Source of the DNA: Ferrimonas lipolytica
GTDB taxonomy: Bacteria > Pseudomonadota > Gammaproteobacteria > Enterobacterales > Shewanellaceae
Assembly: GCF_012295575.1 (NCBI RefSeq)
Contig: NZ_CP051180.1
Location: 1,674,001-1,738,000, forward strand
Length of the DNA: 64,000 nucleotides
Direction of reading: 5' to 3'
Positions 53,073 through 64,000 of the stretch are shown here, piece after piece (positions within the stretch are counted from its first letter, which is position 1; every line of letters starts with the position of its first letter). A model generated the notes under the pieces. It had not been told where the DNA came from and ran no database searches. It worked only from the letters and a program-made list of their open reading frames with translations. A program made the translations under genes and the position numbers.

Positions 53073-53147
53073 AACCCGTGCCCCCGGCGTGACAGGCCGC
53101 TGCGTTGTAAATAAGGAGTCGACTAACTGAACTGAAGCTTCACCACT
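53073..53147 (-). pseudogene. tRNA-Asp pseudogene, unit 1 (truncated)
   Basis: Keeps the T-arm to D-arm part with ctGTCac anticodon loop; the acceptor 3' side is lost at the outer edge of the array. Confidence 0.75.
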
Positions 53148-53259
53148 ATCGACTCGTTCATCCTTCACTCCCGCAACGACGCATATATCGCAACCGCCAT
53201 TTTCCCAAACGTCAGAAACGAAAAAGCCCTGTCCAAAGGACAGGGCTTATTCGAAATAA

Positions 53260-53367
53260 TGGCCCAGTGGACTCGTCCCTTATCACCAGCGAACCCGCGA
53301 CCCTCGGCGTGACAGGCCGCTGCGTTGTAAATAAGAAGTCAACTAACTGAACTGACGCTTCACCACT
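53260..53367 (-). pseudogene. tRNA-Asp pseudogene, unit 2
   Basis: Acceptor stem reduced to agtgg/ccact, anticodon stem-loop CGGC-ctGTCac-GCCG kept, T-arm 3' side expanded by about 18 bases, D-arm to anticodon region altered; about 108 bases instead of 77. Confidence 0.8.
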
Positions 53368-53480
53368 ATCGGCTCGCTCATCCTTCACCCCCGTAACGAC
53401 GCATATATCGCAACTGCCATTTTCCCAAACGTCAGAAACGAAAAAAGCCCTGTCCAAAGGACAGGGCTTATTCGAAATAG

Positions 53481-53588
53481 TGGCCCAGTGGACTCGTCCC
53501 TTATCACCAGCGAACCCGCGTCCCCCGACGTGACAGGCCGCTGAGTTGTAAATAAGGAGTCAACTAACTGAACTGACGCTTCACCACT
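53481..53588 (-). pseudogene. tRNA-Asp pseudogene, unit 3
   Basis: Same altered form as unit 2, with a g-to-a change breaking one anticodon-stem pair region ('cccccgacg'). Confidence 0.8.
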
Positions 53589-53700
53589 ATCGACTCGTTC
53601 ATCCTTCACTCCCCAACAACGCATATATCGCAACTGCCATTTTCCCAAACACCAGAAACGAAAAAAGCCCTGTCCAAAGGACAGGGCTTATTCGAAATAA

Positions 53701-53807
53701 TGGCCCAGTGGACTCGTCCCTTATCACCAGCGAACCCGCGCCCCCGGCGTGACAGGCCGCTGAGTTGTAAATGAGGAGTCAACTAACTGAACTGACGCTT
53801 CACCACT
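53701..53807 (-). pseudogene. tRNA-Asp pseudogene, unit 4
   Basis: Same altered form. Unit 4 and unit 5 are almost identical to each other (both 'aaatgaggagtc'). Confidence 0.8.
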
Positions 53808-53920
53808 ATCGACTCGTTCATCCTTCACTCCCGCAACGACGCATATATCGCAACCGCCATTTTCGCAAACGCCAGAAACGAAAAAAGCCCTGTCCAAAGG
53901 ACAGGGCTTATTCGAAATAA

Positions 53921-54027
53921 TGGCCCAGTGGACTCGTCCCTTATCACCAGCGAACCCGCGCCCCCGGCGTGACAGGCCGCTGAGTTGTAAATGAGGAGTC
54001 AACTAACTGAACTGACGCTTCACCACT
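53921..54027 (-). pseudogene. tRNA-Asp pseudogene, unit 5
   Basis: Closest to the intact gene. It shows the full set of changes already, so the decayed form, not the intact tRNA, was the unit that was amplified. Confidence 0.8.
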
Positions 54028-54140
54028 ATCGACTCGTTCATCCTTCACTCCCGCAACGACGCATATATCGCAACCGCCATTTTCCCAAACGCCAGAAACG
54101 AAAAAAGCCCTGTCCAAAGGACAGGGCTTATTCGAAATAA

Positions 54141-54217
54141 TGGCGGAGTGGACGGGACTCGAACCCGCGACCCCCGGCGTGACAGGCCGGTATTCTAACC
54201 AACTGAACTACCACTCC
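54141..54217 (-). tRNA. tRNA-Asp(GTC) at the end of the rRNA operon
   Basis: 77 bases with encoded CCA, identical to the four copies at 34.8-35.3 kb. It lies 46 bp downstream of 5S rRNA, the position of E. coli aspU after rrnH. Confidence 0.97.
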
Positions 54218-54263
54218 GCACTATTCTGTGCAGATAATTGCATTCAGCCATTATCTAAAAAGG

Positions 54264-54381
54264 TGTCTGACGATGACCTACTCTCACATGGGAACTCCCA
54301 CACTACCATCGGCGCAACTGCGTTTCACTACTGAGTTCGGCATGGGATCAGGTGGGGCCACAGCGCTATTGTCATCAGACA
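54264..54381 (-). rRNA. rrf: 5S ribosomal RNA
   Basis: About 118 bases with complementary ends (tgtctga…tcagaca) and the conserved core 'ccatcggcgcaactgcgttt' on the complement. Third rRNA of the operon; the ends are estimated from the terminal stem. Confidence 0.95.
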
Positions 54382-54460
54382 AAAAACGTAAATTTGGTAA
54401 GCTGACTTTCTCTACAATCTCACAAGCTCTGCGATATCCGCAAAACCACTTGGGTGTTGT

Positions 54461-57349
<2,889 letters not shown>

Positions 57350-57771
57350 ATACAACCCCAAGGGGTCTTGCTTGGTCTTTGAATCTCACTCTTTGTTGAA
57401 CCGTTCGTTCACTTCGGTCATTAGCAAAAGCTAACTTCCTCGCTCACTCTCGTTTCTCCGCGATTGAGAACCAAATACCTGCGCAATACGCTTCTGAGTA
57501 TGCAAACTCAGCATCGTAATATGCCGCAACCAAATGTTTTCGTTAGTTACACGCTCCGGGTAGGAGGTGTAACGCCGGATATCTTTAGACACTTGTAAGA
57601 TTGTTTATTTAGAAACTCTTACAGTTTCTCGAGAAAATTTTATCAGCTTTCCAAATTTTTAAAGAGCAAGGTTTTCATTAGGCCTAGGCCTAAAAAAAGC
57701 CAAAGGTAAATTGTTCTATTATCTAGAAGCAATTAGCTTTGGCTTCTCATCCCCAAACTAGGGGAGGAAGA
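57350..57771 (-). promoter_or_regulatory. 16S-23S spacer part with boxA
   Basis: About 420 bp between tRNA-Ala and 23S rRNA. It holds 'tgctctttaaaaa' (minus strand, about 57654-57668), a boxA antitermination site, and sequences complementary to the 23S 3' flank that would form the processing stalk. No gene. Confidence 0.7.
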
Positions 57772-57847
57772 TGGTGGAGCTATGCGGGATCGAACCGCAG
57801 ACCTCCTGCGTGCAAGGCAGGCGCTCTCCCAGCTGAGCTATAGCCCC
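57772..57847 (-). tRNA. tRNA-Ala(TGC)
   Basis: 76 bases with CCA; acceptor GGGGCTA, anticodon TGC in the loop ctTGCac, T loop TTCGATC. Lies in the 16S-23S spacer, second of two. Confidence 0.96.
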
Positions 57848-57881
57848 ATCGAGTTTTTCCTGGTGACAACTTCAAAGAAGT

Positions 57882-57958
57882 TGGTGGGTCTGAGTGGACT
57901 TGAACCACCGACCTCCCGCTTATCAGGCGAGCGCTCTAACCAGCTGAGCTACAGACCC
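57882..57958 (-). tRNA. tRNA-Ile(GAT)
   Basis: 77 bases with CCA; acceptor GGGTCTG, anticodon GAT in the loop ctGATaa. First spacer tRNA after 16S, the classical Ile-Ala pair. Confidence 0.96.
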
Positions 57959-58053
57959 GTCACCGTTGATTGAGAATGGGTTCTCAATCACTCTTTACAT
58001 TTCATCAGACAATCTGTGTGAACACTCAGCGCAAAACAAGTAATCATGTCGTT

Positions 58054-59607
<1,554 letters not shown>

Positions 59608-59744
59608 AAAGATTTGATTTTTTGTCCAACTCCTAAGAGCTAGACACTCAATGAATACTGAATTTCGTATAGTCACTCAGTAAATATCGAGAAAATGATG
59701 ATTTCTCAATTCTACGTGAGTGCCCACACAGATTGTCTGACAAA

Positions 59745-59757
59745 TTGTTAAAGAGCA
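59745..59757 (-). promoter_or_regulatory. rRNA leader boxA
   Basis: Transcribed strand reads ctgctctttaaca, the classical boxA bound by NusB/S10 for rRNA antitermination, about 140 bp before 16S. Confidence 0.85.
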
Positions 59758-59797
59758 GTTCTTGCGAACTTGGCTTCGTTGCCGAAGCAGGAGGCGT

Positions 59798-59825
59798 ATA
59801 ATACGCTTTCCTATTTCCCCGTCAA
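59798..59825 (-). promoter_or_regulatory. rRNA promoter P2
   Basis: TTGACG (59820-59825), 16-bp spacer, TATTAT (59798-59803), followed by a GC-rich discriminator (acgcctcc) as expected of stringently controlled rRNA promoters. Confidence 0.75.
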
Positions 59826-59943
59826 GCCCCTTTTTGACTTTAGTTTTTAAAAGTAAAAACCAGAGCGCAAAGGCTTTTCGCGGTGTCGATTTAATGCTCA
59901 GCGACTTACTTGGTAAGTGGCTGTGCCCCGTCGACAGATGCGC

Positions 59944-59971
59944 ATTATAGGGAGCGAATTATTTCTGACAA
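59944..59971 (-). promoter_or_regulatory. rRNA promoter P1
   Basis: TTGTCA (59966-59971), 16-bp spacer, TATAAT (59944-59949), then gcgcatc discriminator. About 120 bp upstream of P2, the usual tandem layout. Upstream sequence is AT-rich (ttttgaacg), as in UP elements. Confidence 0.78.
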
Positions 59972-60055
59972 GCCATTTTTGAACGATTTAATCTGACCGT
60001 TCAAAATTAAACCAGCACCCTATTATCAGCCACTAGATGTTGTGGTTTTCTGACC

Positions 60056-60610
60056 TTATTGGTTCAAGACCCATTCTGCTGCCGCAGCTAAATTGTCTTC
60101 GACACTGTCAGCTAAGACTTCACCCTTACCATCAACCGACTTACCAGAGCGGACTAATACGCATTGGCGAACTTCTGCCAGCTTACCCGCCAACATATCG
60201 CCATATTTGTCGCCGATCATGATTGAATCGGATAGATCGATGTTGTGTTCCTTAGCTGCACGTAACAACATTCCCGGCTCTGGCTTACGACATTCGCACT
60301 TACCTATATAAGGTGCATTACCTTTATCTGGATGATGCGGACAGTAATAAACGTCTGTTAGCGGTGCTCCAGCCTGTTGAAACTGTTCACGCATCCATTG
60401 AGACAACTGCAAAAACTGCTGTTCGTCGTAATAACCACGAGCGATGCCACTTTGGTTTGTCACAACAATAAGTGCGTAACCCGCTCGATGCAGTTTTACA
60501 CAGGCTTCTAGTGTTCCAGGTATAAACTCAAACGACTCGACATCATGGACGTAACCATGATCGACATTAATCACACCATCTCGGTCTAAAAATACAGCGC
60601 TTTGGTTCAT
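60056..60610 (-). CDS. gmhB: D-glycero-beta-D-manno-heptose 1,7-bisphosphate 7-phosphatase
   Basis: 184 residues from the ATG at 60610; the frame upstream to 60703 runs into the metN operator side and is not family sequence. HAD motifs 'VFLDRDGVINVDHGYVH' (catalytic DxD), 'LIVVTNQSGIARGY' and 'IMIGDKYGDMLAGKLA' are present, with the Cys-rich zinc loop 'YCPHHPDKGNAPYIGKCECR'. It makes the heptose precursor of LPS core. Placed between metN and the rRNA operon, as in E. coli. Confidence 0.95.
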   Translation of the reverse strand: MNQSAVFLDRDGVINVDHGYVHDVESFEFIPGTLEACVKLHRAGYALIVVTNQSGIARGYYDEQQFLQLSQWMREQFQQAGAPLTDVYYCPHHPDKGNAPYIGKCECRKPEPGMLLRAAKEHNIDLSDSIMIGDKYGDMLAGKLAEVRQCVLVRSGKSVDGKGEVLADSVEDNLAAAAEWVLNQ

Positions 60611-60705
60611 TAGTAGTTCACTCCAATAAGATTGGGCGCAAGTATTACCATCGAACCCTTCTGTTTCAACAATTTCTGGTGTAAAAATCGGCAAACAACA
60701 CATTT

Positions 60706-60767
60706 AGACGTCCAAATGGCTAAATGTCCATTGACAGAAATCTAGACGTCTAATTAGACTGGCTATC
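60706..60767. promoter_or_regulatory. MetJ-type operator (met boxes)
   Basis: Tandem 8-bp units near the consensus AGACGTCT: agacgtcc (60706), aaatggct, aaatgtcc, then agacgtct (60744), aattagac and tggctatc. The arrangement in two blocks, just upstream of metN and between it and gmhB, fits methionine repression by MetJ. Confidence 0.8.
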
Positions 60768-60804
60768 GCTAACAAAACGAAAATAATAAAGGGCAAGGCA
60801 ACAG

Positions 60805-61828
<1,024 letters not shown>

Positions 61829-61839
<11 letters not shown>

Positions 61840-62482
61840 TCTTATCCCGCTATTGTGGGACGCAACCTTACAAACCTTACAGATGGTGTTAGTGGCTGGC
61901 GCTATGGCTACCCTCTTCGGAGTTCCTCTAGGTGTTGTACTGCATCTGAGTAAAAAGGGGCAGTTACTAGAAAACCGATTGTTGCATCGTAGCCTCGGTC
62001 TAGTGGTAAACATCGGTCGCTCAGTCCCGTTCATTATTTTACTGGTAGCAATCATTCCGTTTACTCGCATGATCGTTGGCACCAGTATCGGTACCATCGC
62101 AGCAATTGTGCCACTGACTATCGGTGCAATTCCCTTTATCGCTCGCCTAATTGAAGCTGCCCTTATTGAAGTACCAGTTGGTTTGATTGAAGCCGCCCAA
62201 GCAATGGGCGCCGATAAGAAGCAAACCATTATTAAGATCTTACTGCCAGAAGCGCTGCCAGGAATCGTTAATAGCATCACCATCACCTTGGTTACCTTAG
62301 TTAGCTACTCAGCCATGGCTGGTGCGGTTGGCGGCGGCGGTCTGGGCGACGTAGGTATTCGCTATGGCTACTATCGGTTTGAACCCGACGTAATGATCGC
62401 CACCATCGTCGTACTGCTTATTTTGGTGCAACTGTTTCAATCGCTTGGTGATGCTGTTGTAAGACGCATCGACCATCGATAG
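61829..62482 (+). CDS. metI: Methionine ABC transporter permease MetI
   Basis: 217 residues from the ATG at 61829, overlapping the metN stop by 11 bp. Five helices, with the EAA loop 'GLIEAAQAMGADKKQTIIKI' that contacts MetN, and the C-terminal 'VGGGGLGDVGIRYGYYRFEP' typical of MetI. It carries D- and L-methionine across the inner membrane. Confidence 0.96.
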
Positions 62483-62534
62483 CCGTACATTCACATAACA
62501 ACTCAAATAATTAAAAATGAATAAGGAATCCCCA

Positions 62535-63332
62535 ATGAAAAAGACAATTCGTAATCTATTCGCAGTAGCCGCAACTTTAGTTCTAGCTGCATGTGGCAAT
62601 GAGCCTGCAAGCAATACTCTAAAATTAGGCGCTATTGCTGGCCCAGAAGCACAGGTAGCTGAAGTTGCCGCAAAGATTGCTAAAGAGAAGTATGGTCTTG
62701 ATGTCGAAATCATCGCCTTTACTGACTACGTAACACCGAATGCGGCTTTACACGATGGCAGCATCGATTTGAACGCGTTCCAACACCGTCCGTACTTGGA
62801 CGCGCAAATTGACGCTCGTGGCTACGAAATCGTTGCCGTTGGCAACACCTTTGTATACCCAATTGCAGCATACTCCAGCAGCATTCAATCGCTGGAGCAG
62901 CTACCGCAAAACGCTAAGGTCGCTGTGCCAAACGATCCAACCAACCTCGGTCGTTCACTGGTGCTGTTGGAACAACAAGGTTTACTCAAACTAAAAGCTG
63001 GCGTTGGTGTAGCTGCTACCCCACGTGACATCGTCGAGAACCCTAAAGAGATTGAAATCTTAGAACTTGAAGCCGCACAGCTACCGCGTTCACTGCAAGA
63101 TGTTAGCTTCGCCGTAATCAACAACACCTTTGCAGGTCAAGCTGGCCTCACGCTGGAAAAAGAGGGTCTGTTTGTTGAATCAAAAGACAGCCCGTATGTG
63201 AACTTAATTGTTGCCCGCAGCAACAACCAAAATGATGAACGAGTAAAGCAATTTGTTGATGCTTACCACTCCGACGCCGTTTACCAACGCGCTTCTGAAC
63301 TATTTAATGGCAACATCGTTAAAGGCTGGTAA
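62535..63332 (+). CDS. metQ: Methionine-binding lipoprotein MetQ
   Basis: 265 residues from the ATG at 62535 (preceded by ATAAGGAATC; an ATG at 62517 is less likely). A lipoprotein signal ends 'TLVLAACGNE'. The NlpA-family binding domain has 'LKLGAIAGPEAQVAEVAAKI', 'DLNAFQHRPYLDAQIDARGY' and 'SKDSPYVNLIVARSNNQND'. It captures methionine in the periplasm for MetNI. Third gene of the operon, 50 bp after metI. Confidence 0.96.
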   Translation: MKKTIRNLFAVAATLVLAACGNEPASNTLKLGAIAGPEAQVAEVAAKIAKEKYGLDVEIIAFTDYVTPNAALHDGSIDLNAFQHRPYLDAQIDARGYEIVAVGNTFVYPIAAYSSSIQSLEQLPQNAKVAVPNDPTNLGRSLVLLEQQGLLKLKAGVGVAATPRDIVENPKEIEILELEAAQLPRSLQDVSFAVINNTFAGQAGLTLEKEGLFVESKDSPYVNLIVARSNNQNDERVKQFVDAYHSDAVYQRASELFNGNIVKGW

Positions 63333-63359
63333 TTAACGACACCACCAAAAATAAGGGAT

Positions 63360-63619
63360 GTGTCGTAGCTAGCTGTTGAAGTTTATCTTAAGCCTTCGGC
63401 TTCACCGATTGCGGTGCTTTTAGGGGGCGATGTCGCGATGGCGACGGCACATTCTTGTATGCATTAGGGGGGAGCTTCGCCCCCTTTGGAATCCCCCTTG
63501 CCTTAGGTCGCACTCCAAAGCGGCAGAAGATCAACGGCGGTAGTGCTTTCCCGTTATACCAAAACTCGTCTAGCCGGGGCTTTAACAGCATTGGAAACAA
63601 CAACACTTAGCTAGTACAC
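63360..63619 (+). repeat. Dispersed repeat, full copy B
   Basis: About 260 bp, same orientation and sequence type as 8121-8406, with the 24-base central segment absent and scattered substitutions (e.g. hairpin core ggggggagcttcgcccccttt). It follows metQ directly. A 72-codon frame on the minus strand is part of the repeat and not a convincing gene. Confidence 0.85.
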
Positions 63620-63629
63620 CACCAAAATA

Positions 63630-63654
63630 AGAGGAAGCCTAGGCTTCCTCTTTT
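63630..63654 (+). terminator. Terminator after metQ and repeat B
   Basis: Perfect hairpin agaggaagcct-aggcttcctct followed by T-run. It lies about 300 bp after metQ, beyond the repeat, which suggests the repeat was inserted between gene and terminator. Confidence 0.8.
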
Positions 63655-63736
63655 CATTTTGTTTTTCATACGCAAAACTTTAACTCCAACCACAAGCACG
63701 CTAAATTGATATTTTTCGACCAGACAGGATGTCCCT

Positions 63737-64000
63737 ATGTCGTTCTATATTACCCTTGCGATAGTGATCGCCCTGATCGCTTTAGTTATCGTTATTTTTA
63801 ACACCTTAGTTAGCCTTCGTAATCGCCACCAAAATGCCTTTGCCCAAATAGAGGTTCAATTGAAGCGACGTTACGATTTGATTCCAAATCTGGTAGAAAC
63901 CGCCAAAGCCTACCTCAAGCACGAACAAGAGACCCTCGAAGCGGTGATATCTGCCCGTAATCAAGCGCTGGCCGGGCTTTCAGCTGCAAGTAATGACCCG
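63737..64000 (+). CDS. lemA: LemA family protein, N-terminal part
   Basis: 88 codons from the ATG at 63737 to the window edge (no stop seen); AGGATG lies just upstream. One N-terminal helix ('[20 protein letters not shown]') is followed by the LemA signature '[20 protein letters not shown]' and '[20 protein letters not shown]'. LemA proteins are membrane-anchored helical bundles of unclear role, often paired with a membrane metalloprotease gene that would lie to the right. Confidence 0.92.
   Translation, partial: MSFYITLAIVIALIALVIVIFNTLVSLRNRHQNAFAQIEVQLKRRYDLIPNLVETAKAYLKHEQETLEAVISARNQALAGLSAASNDP

Larger units (their letters stand above)
53046..54140 (-). repeat. Tandem array of 220-bp tRNA-Asp-derived units
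   Basis: Five head-to-tail units with an exact 220-bp period: the marker 'cagaaacg' occurs at 53213, 53433, 53653, 53873 and 54093. Each unit on the minus strand holds a decayed tRNA-Asp, a conserved spacer ('gcatatatcgcaac') and a perfect hairpin aagccctgtcc-aaa-ggacagggctt with a T-run. Units differ at only a few positions. The array continues directly from the intact tRNA-Asp at 54,141, whose own 3' flank has the same spacer and hairpin, so it arose by tandem duplication of the tRNA plus terminator. Confidence 0.9.

Noticed and set aside
53212-54002. Repeated 80-90-codon frames on the minus strand
   Set aside because: They arise from the 220-bp tRNA-derived tandem unit and have no independent coding signs.
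53046-54140. CRISPR array
   Set aside because: The period is 220 bp, the whole unit is repeated with no unique spacers, and no cas genes are near.
63388-63606. 72-codon minus-strand frame after metQ
   Set aside because: It is part of dispersed repeat B; the reading frame is not preserved across copies.

Overview
The window comes from a gammaproteobacterial chromosome (probably a marine member of the Alteromonadales / Shewanella–Ferrimonas–Vibrio neighbourhood; GC looks close to 50%). The group assignment is inference. It rests on a lateral-type (Flag-2) flagellar locus, a TIGR03503 gene beside dnaQ, the photolyase gene neighbourhood, and a gene order on the right that matches the Escherichia coli 4.5-5.5 minute region: tRNA-Asp – dnaQ – rnhA – yafS – gloB – mltD … tRNA-Asp – 5S – 23S – tRNA-Ala – tRNA-Ile – 16S – gmhB – metNIQ.

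Region 1 (1-26,590) is a nearly complete lateral flagellar system in several transcription units. At the left edge flgB (partial) and flgA diverge. A minus-strand operon carries the sigma-28 factor, filament cap, chaperones, hook-length control protein, FliL, the LafT/LafU stator, a small membrane protein and a canonical FliN. The flagellin lafA, then flgM and flgN, run on the plus strand. A second minus-strand operon reads motY – lafK (sigma-54 activator) – fliEFGHIJ. A plus-strand operon carries fliM, fliN, fliPQR, flhB and flhA. The main surprise is that this last operon begins with a ParM-type actin and a ParR-like adaptor. These are normally plasmid-segregation proteins, but here parR overlaps the fliM start codon, so the pair is built into the flagellar operon.

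Region 2 (26,590-34,800) is an accessory island between flhA and a tRNA-Asp array. It holds a TacAT-type acetyltransferase toxin-antitoxin pair, a cold-shock/membrane fusion protein, an HTH antitoxin with a broken HigB partner, and a 980-residue multi-zinc-ribbon protein with an internal Vsr/DUF559-like nuclease. It also has a 34-residue membrane peptide, a metallopeptidase remnant, a lone MbcA/ParS-type antitoxin and a lone DUF1778 antitoxin.

Region 3 (34,800-52,870) is housekeeping: four tandem tRNA-Asp genes, TIGR03503, dnaQ, rnhA, yafS, gloB, mltD, an ABC-2 exporter, an AsmA protein, an RraA-like protein, a photolyase cluster and a large secreted protein.

Region 4 (53,050-64,000) starts with five 220-bp tandem units, each a decayed tRNA-Asp plus an intact terminator hairpin. 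They lie just downstream of an intact tRNA-Asp and a complete rRNA operon (minus strand). Then come gmhB, a MetJ-type operator, metNIQ and the start of lemA. A dispersed repeat of about 260-285 bp occurs in full beside lafA and beside metQ, with a fragment after flhA.
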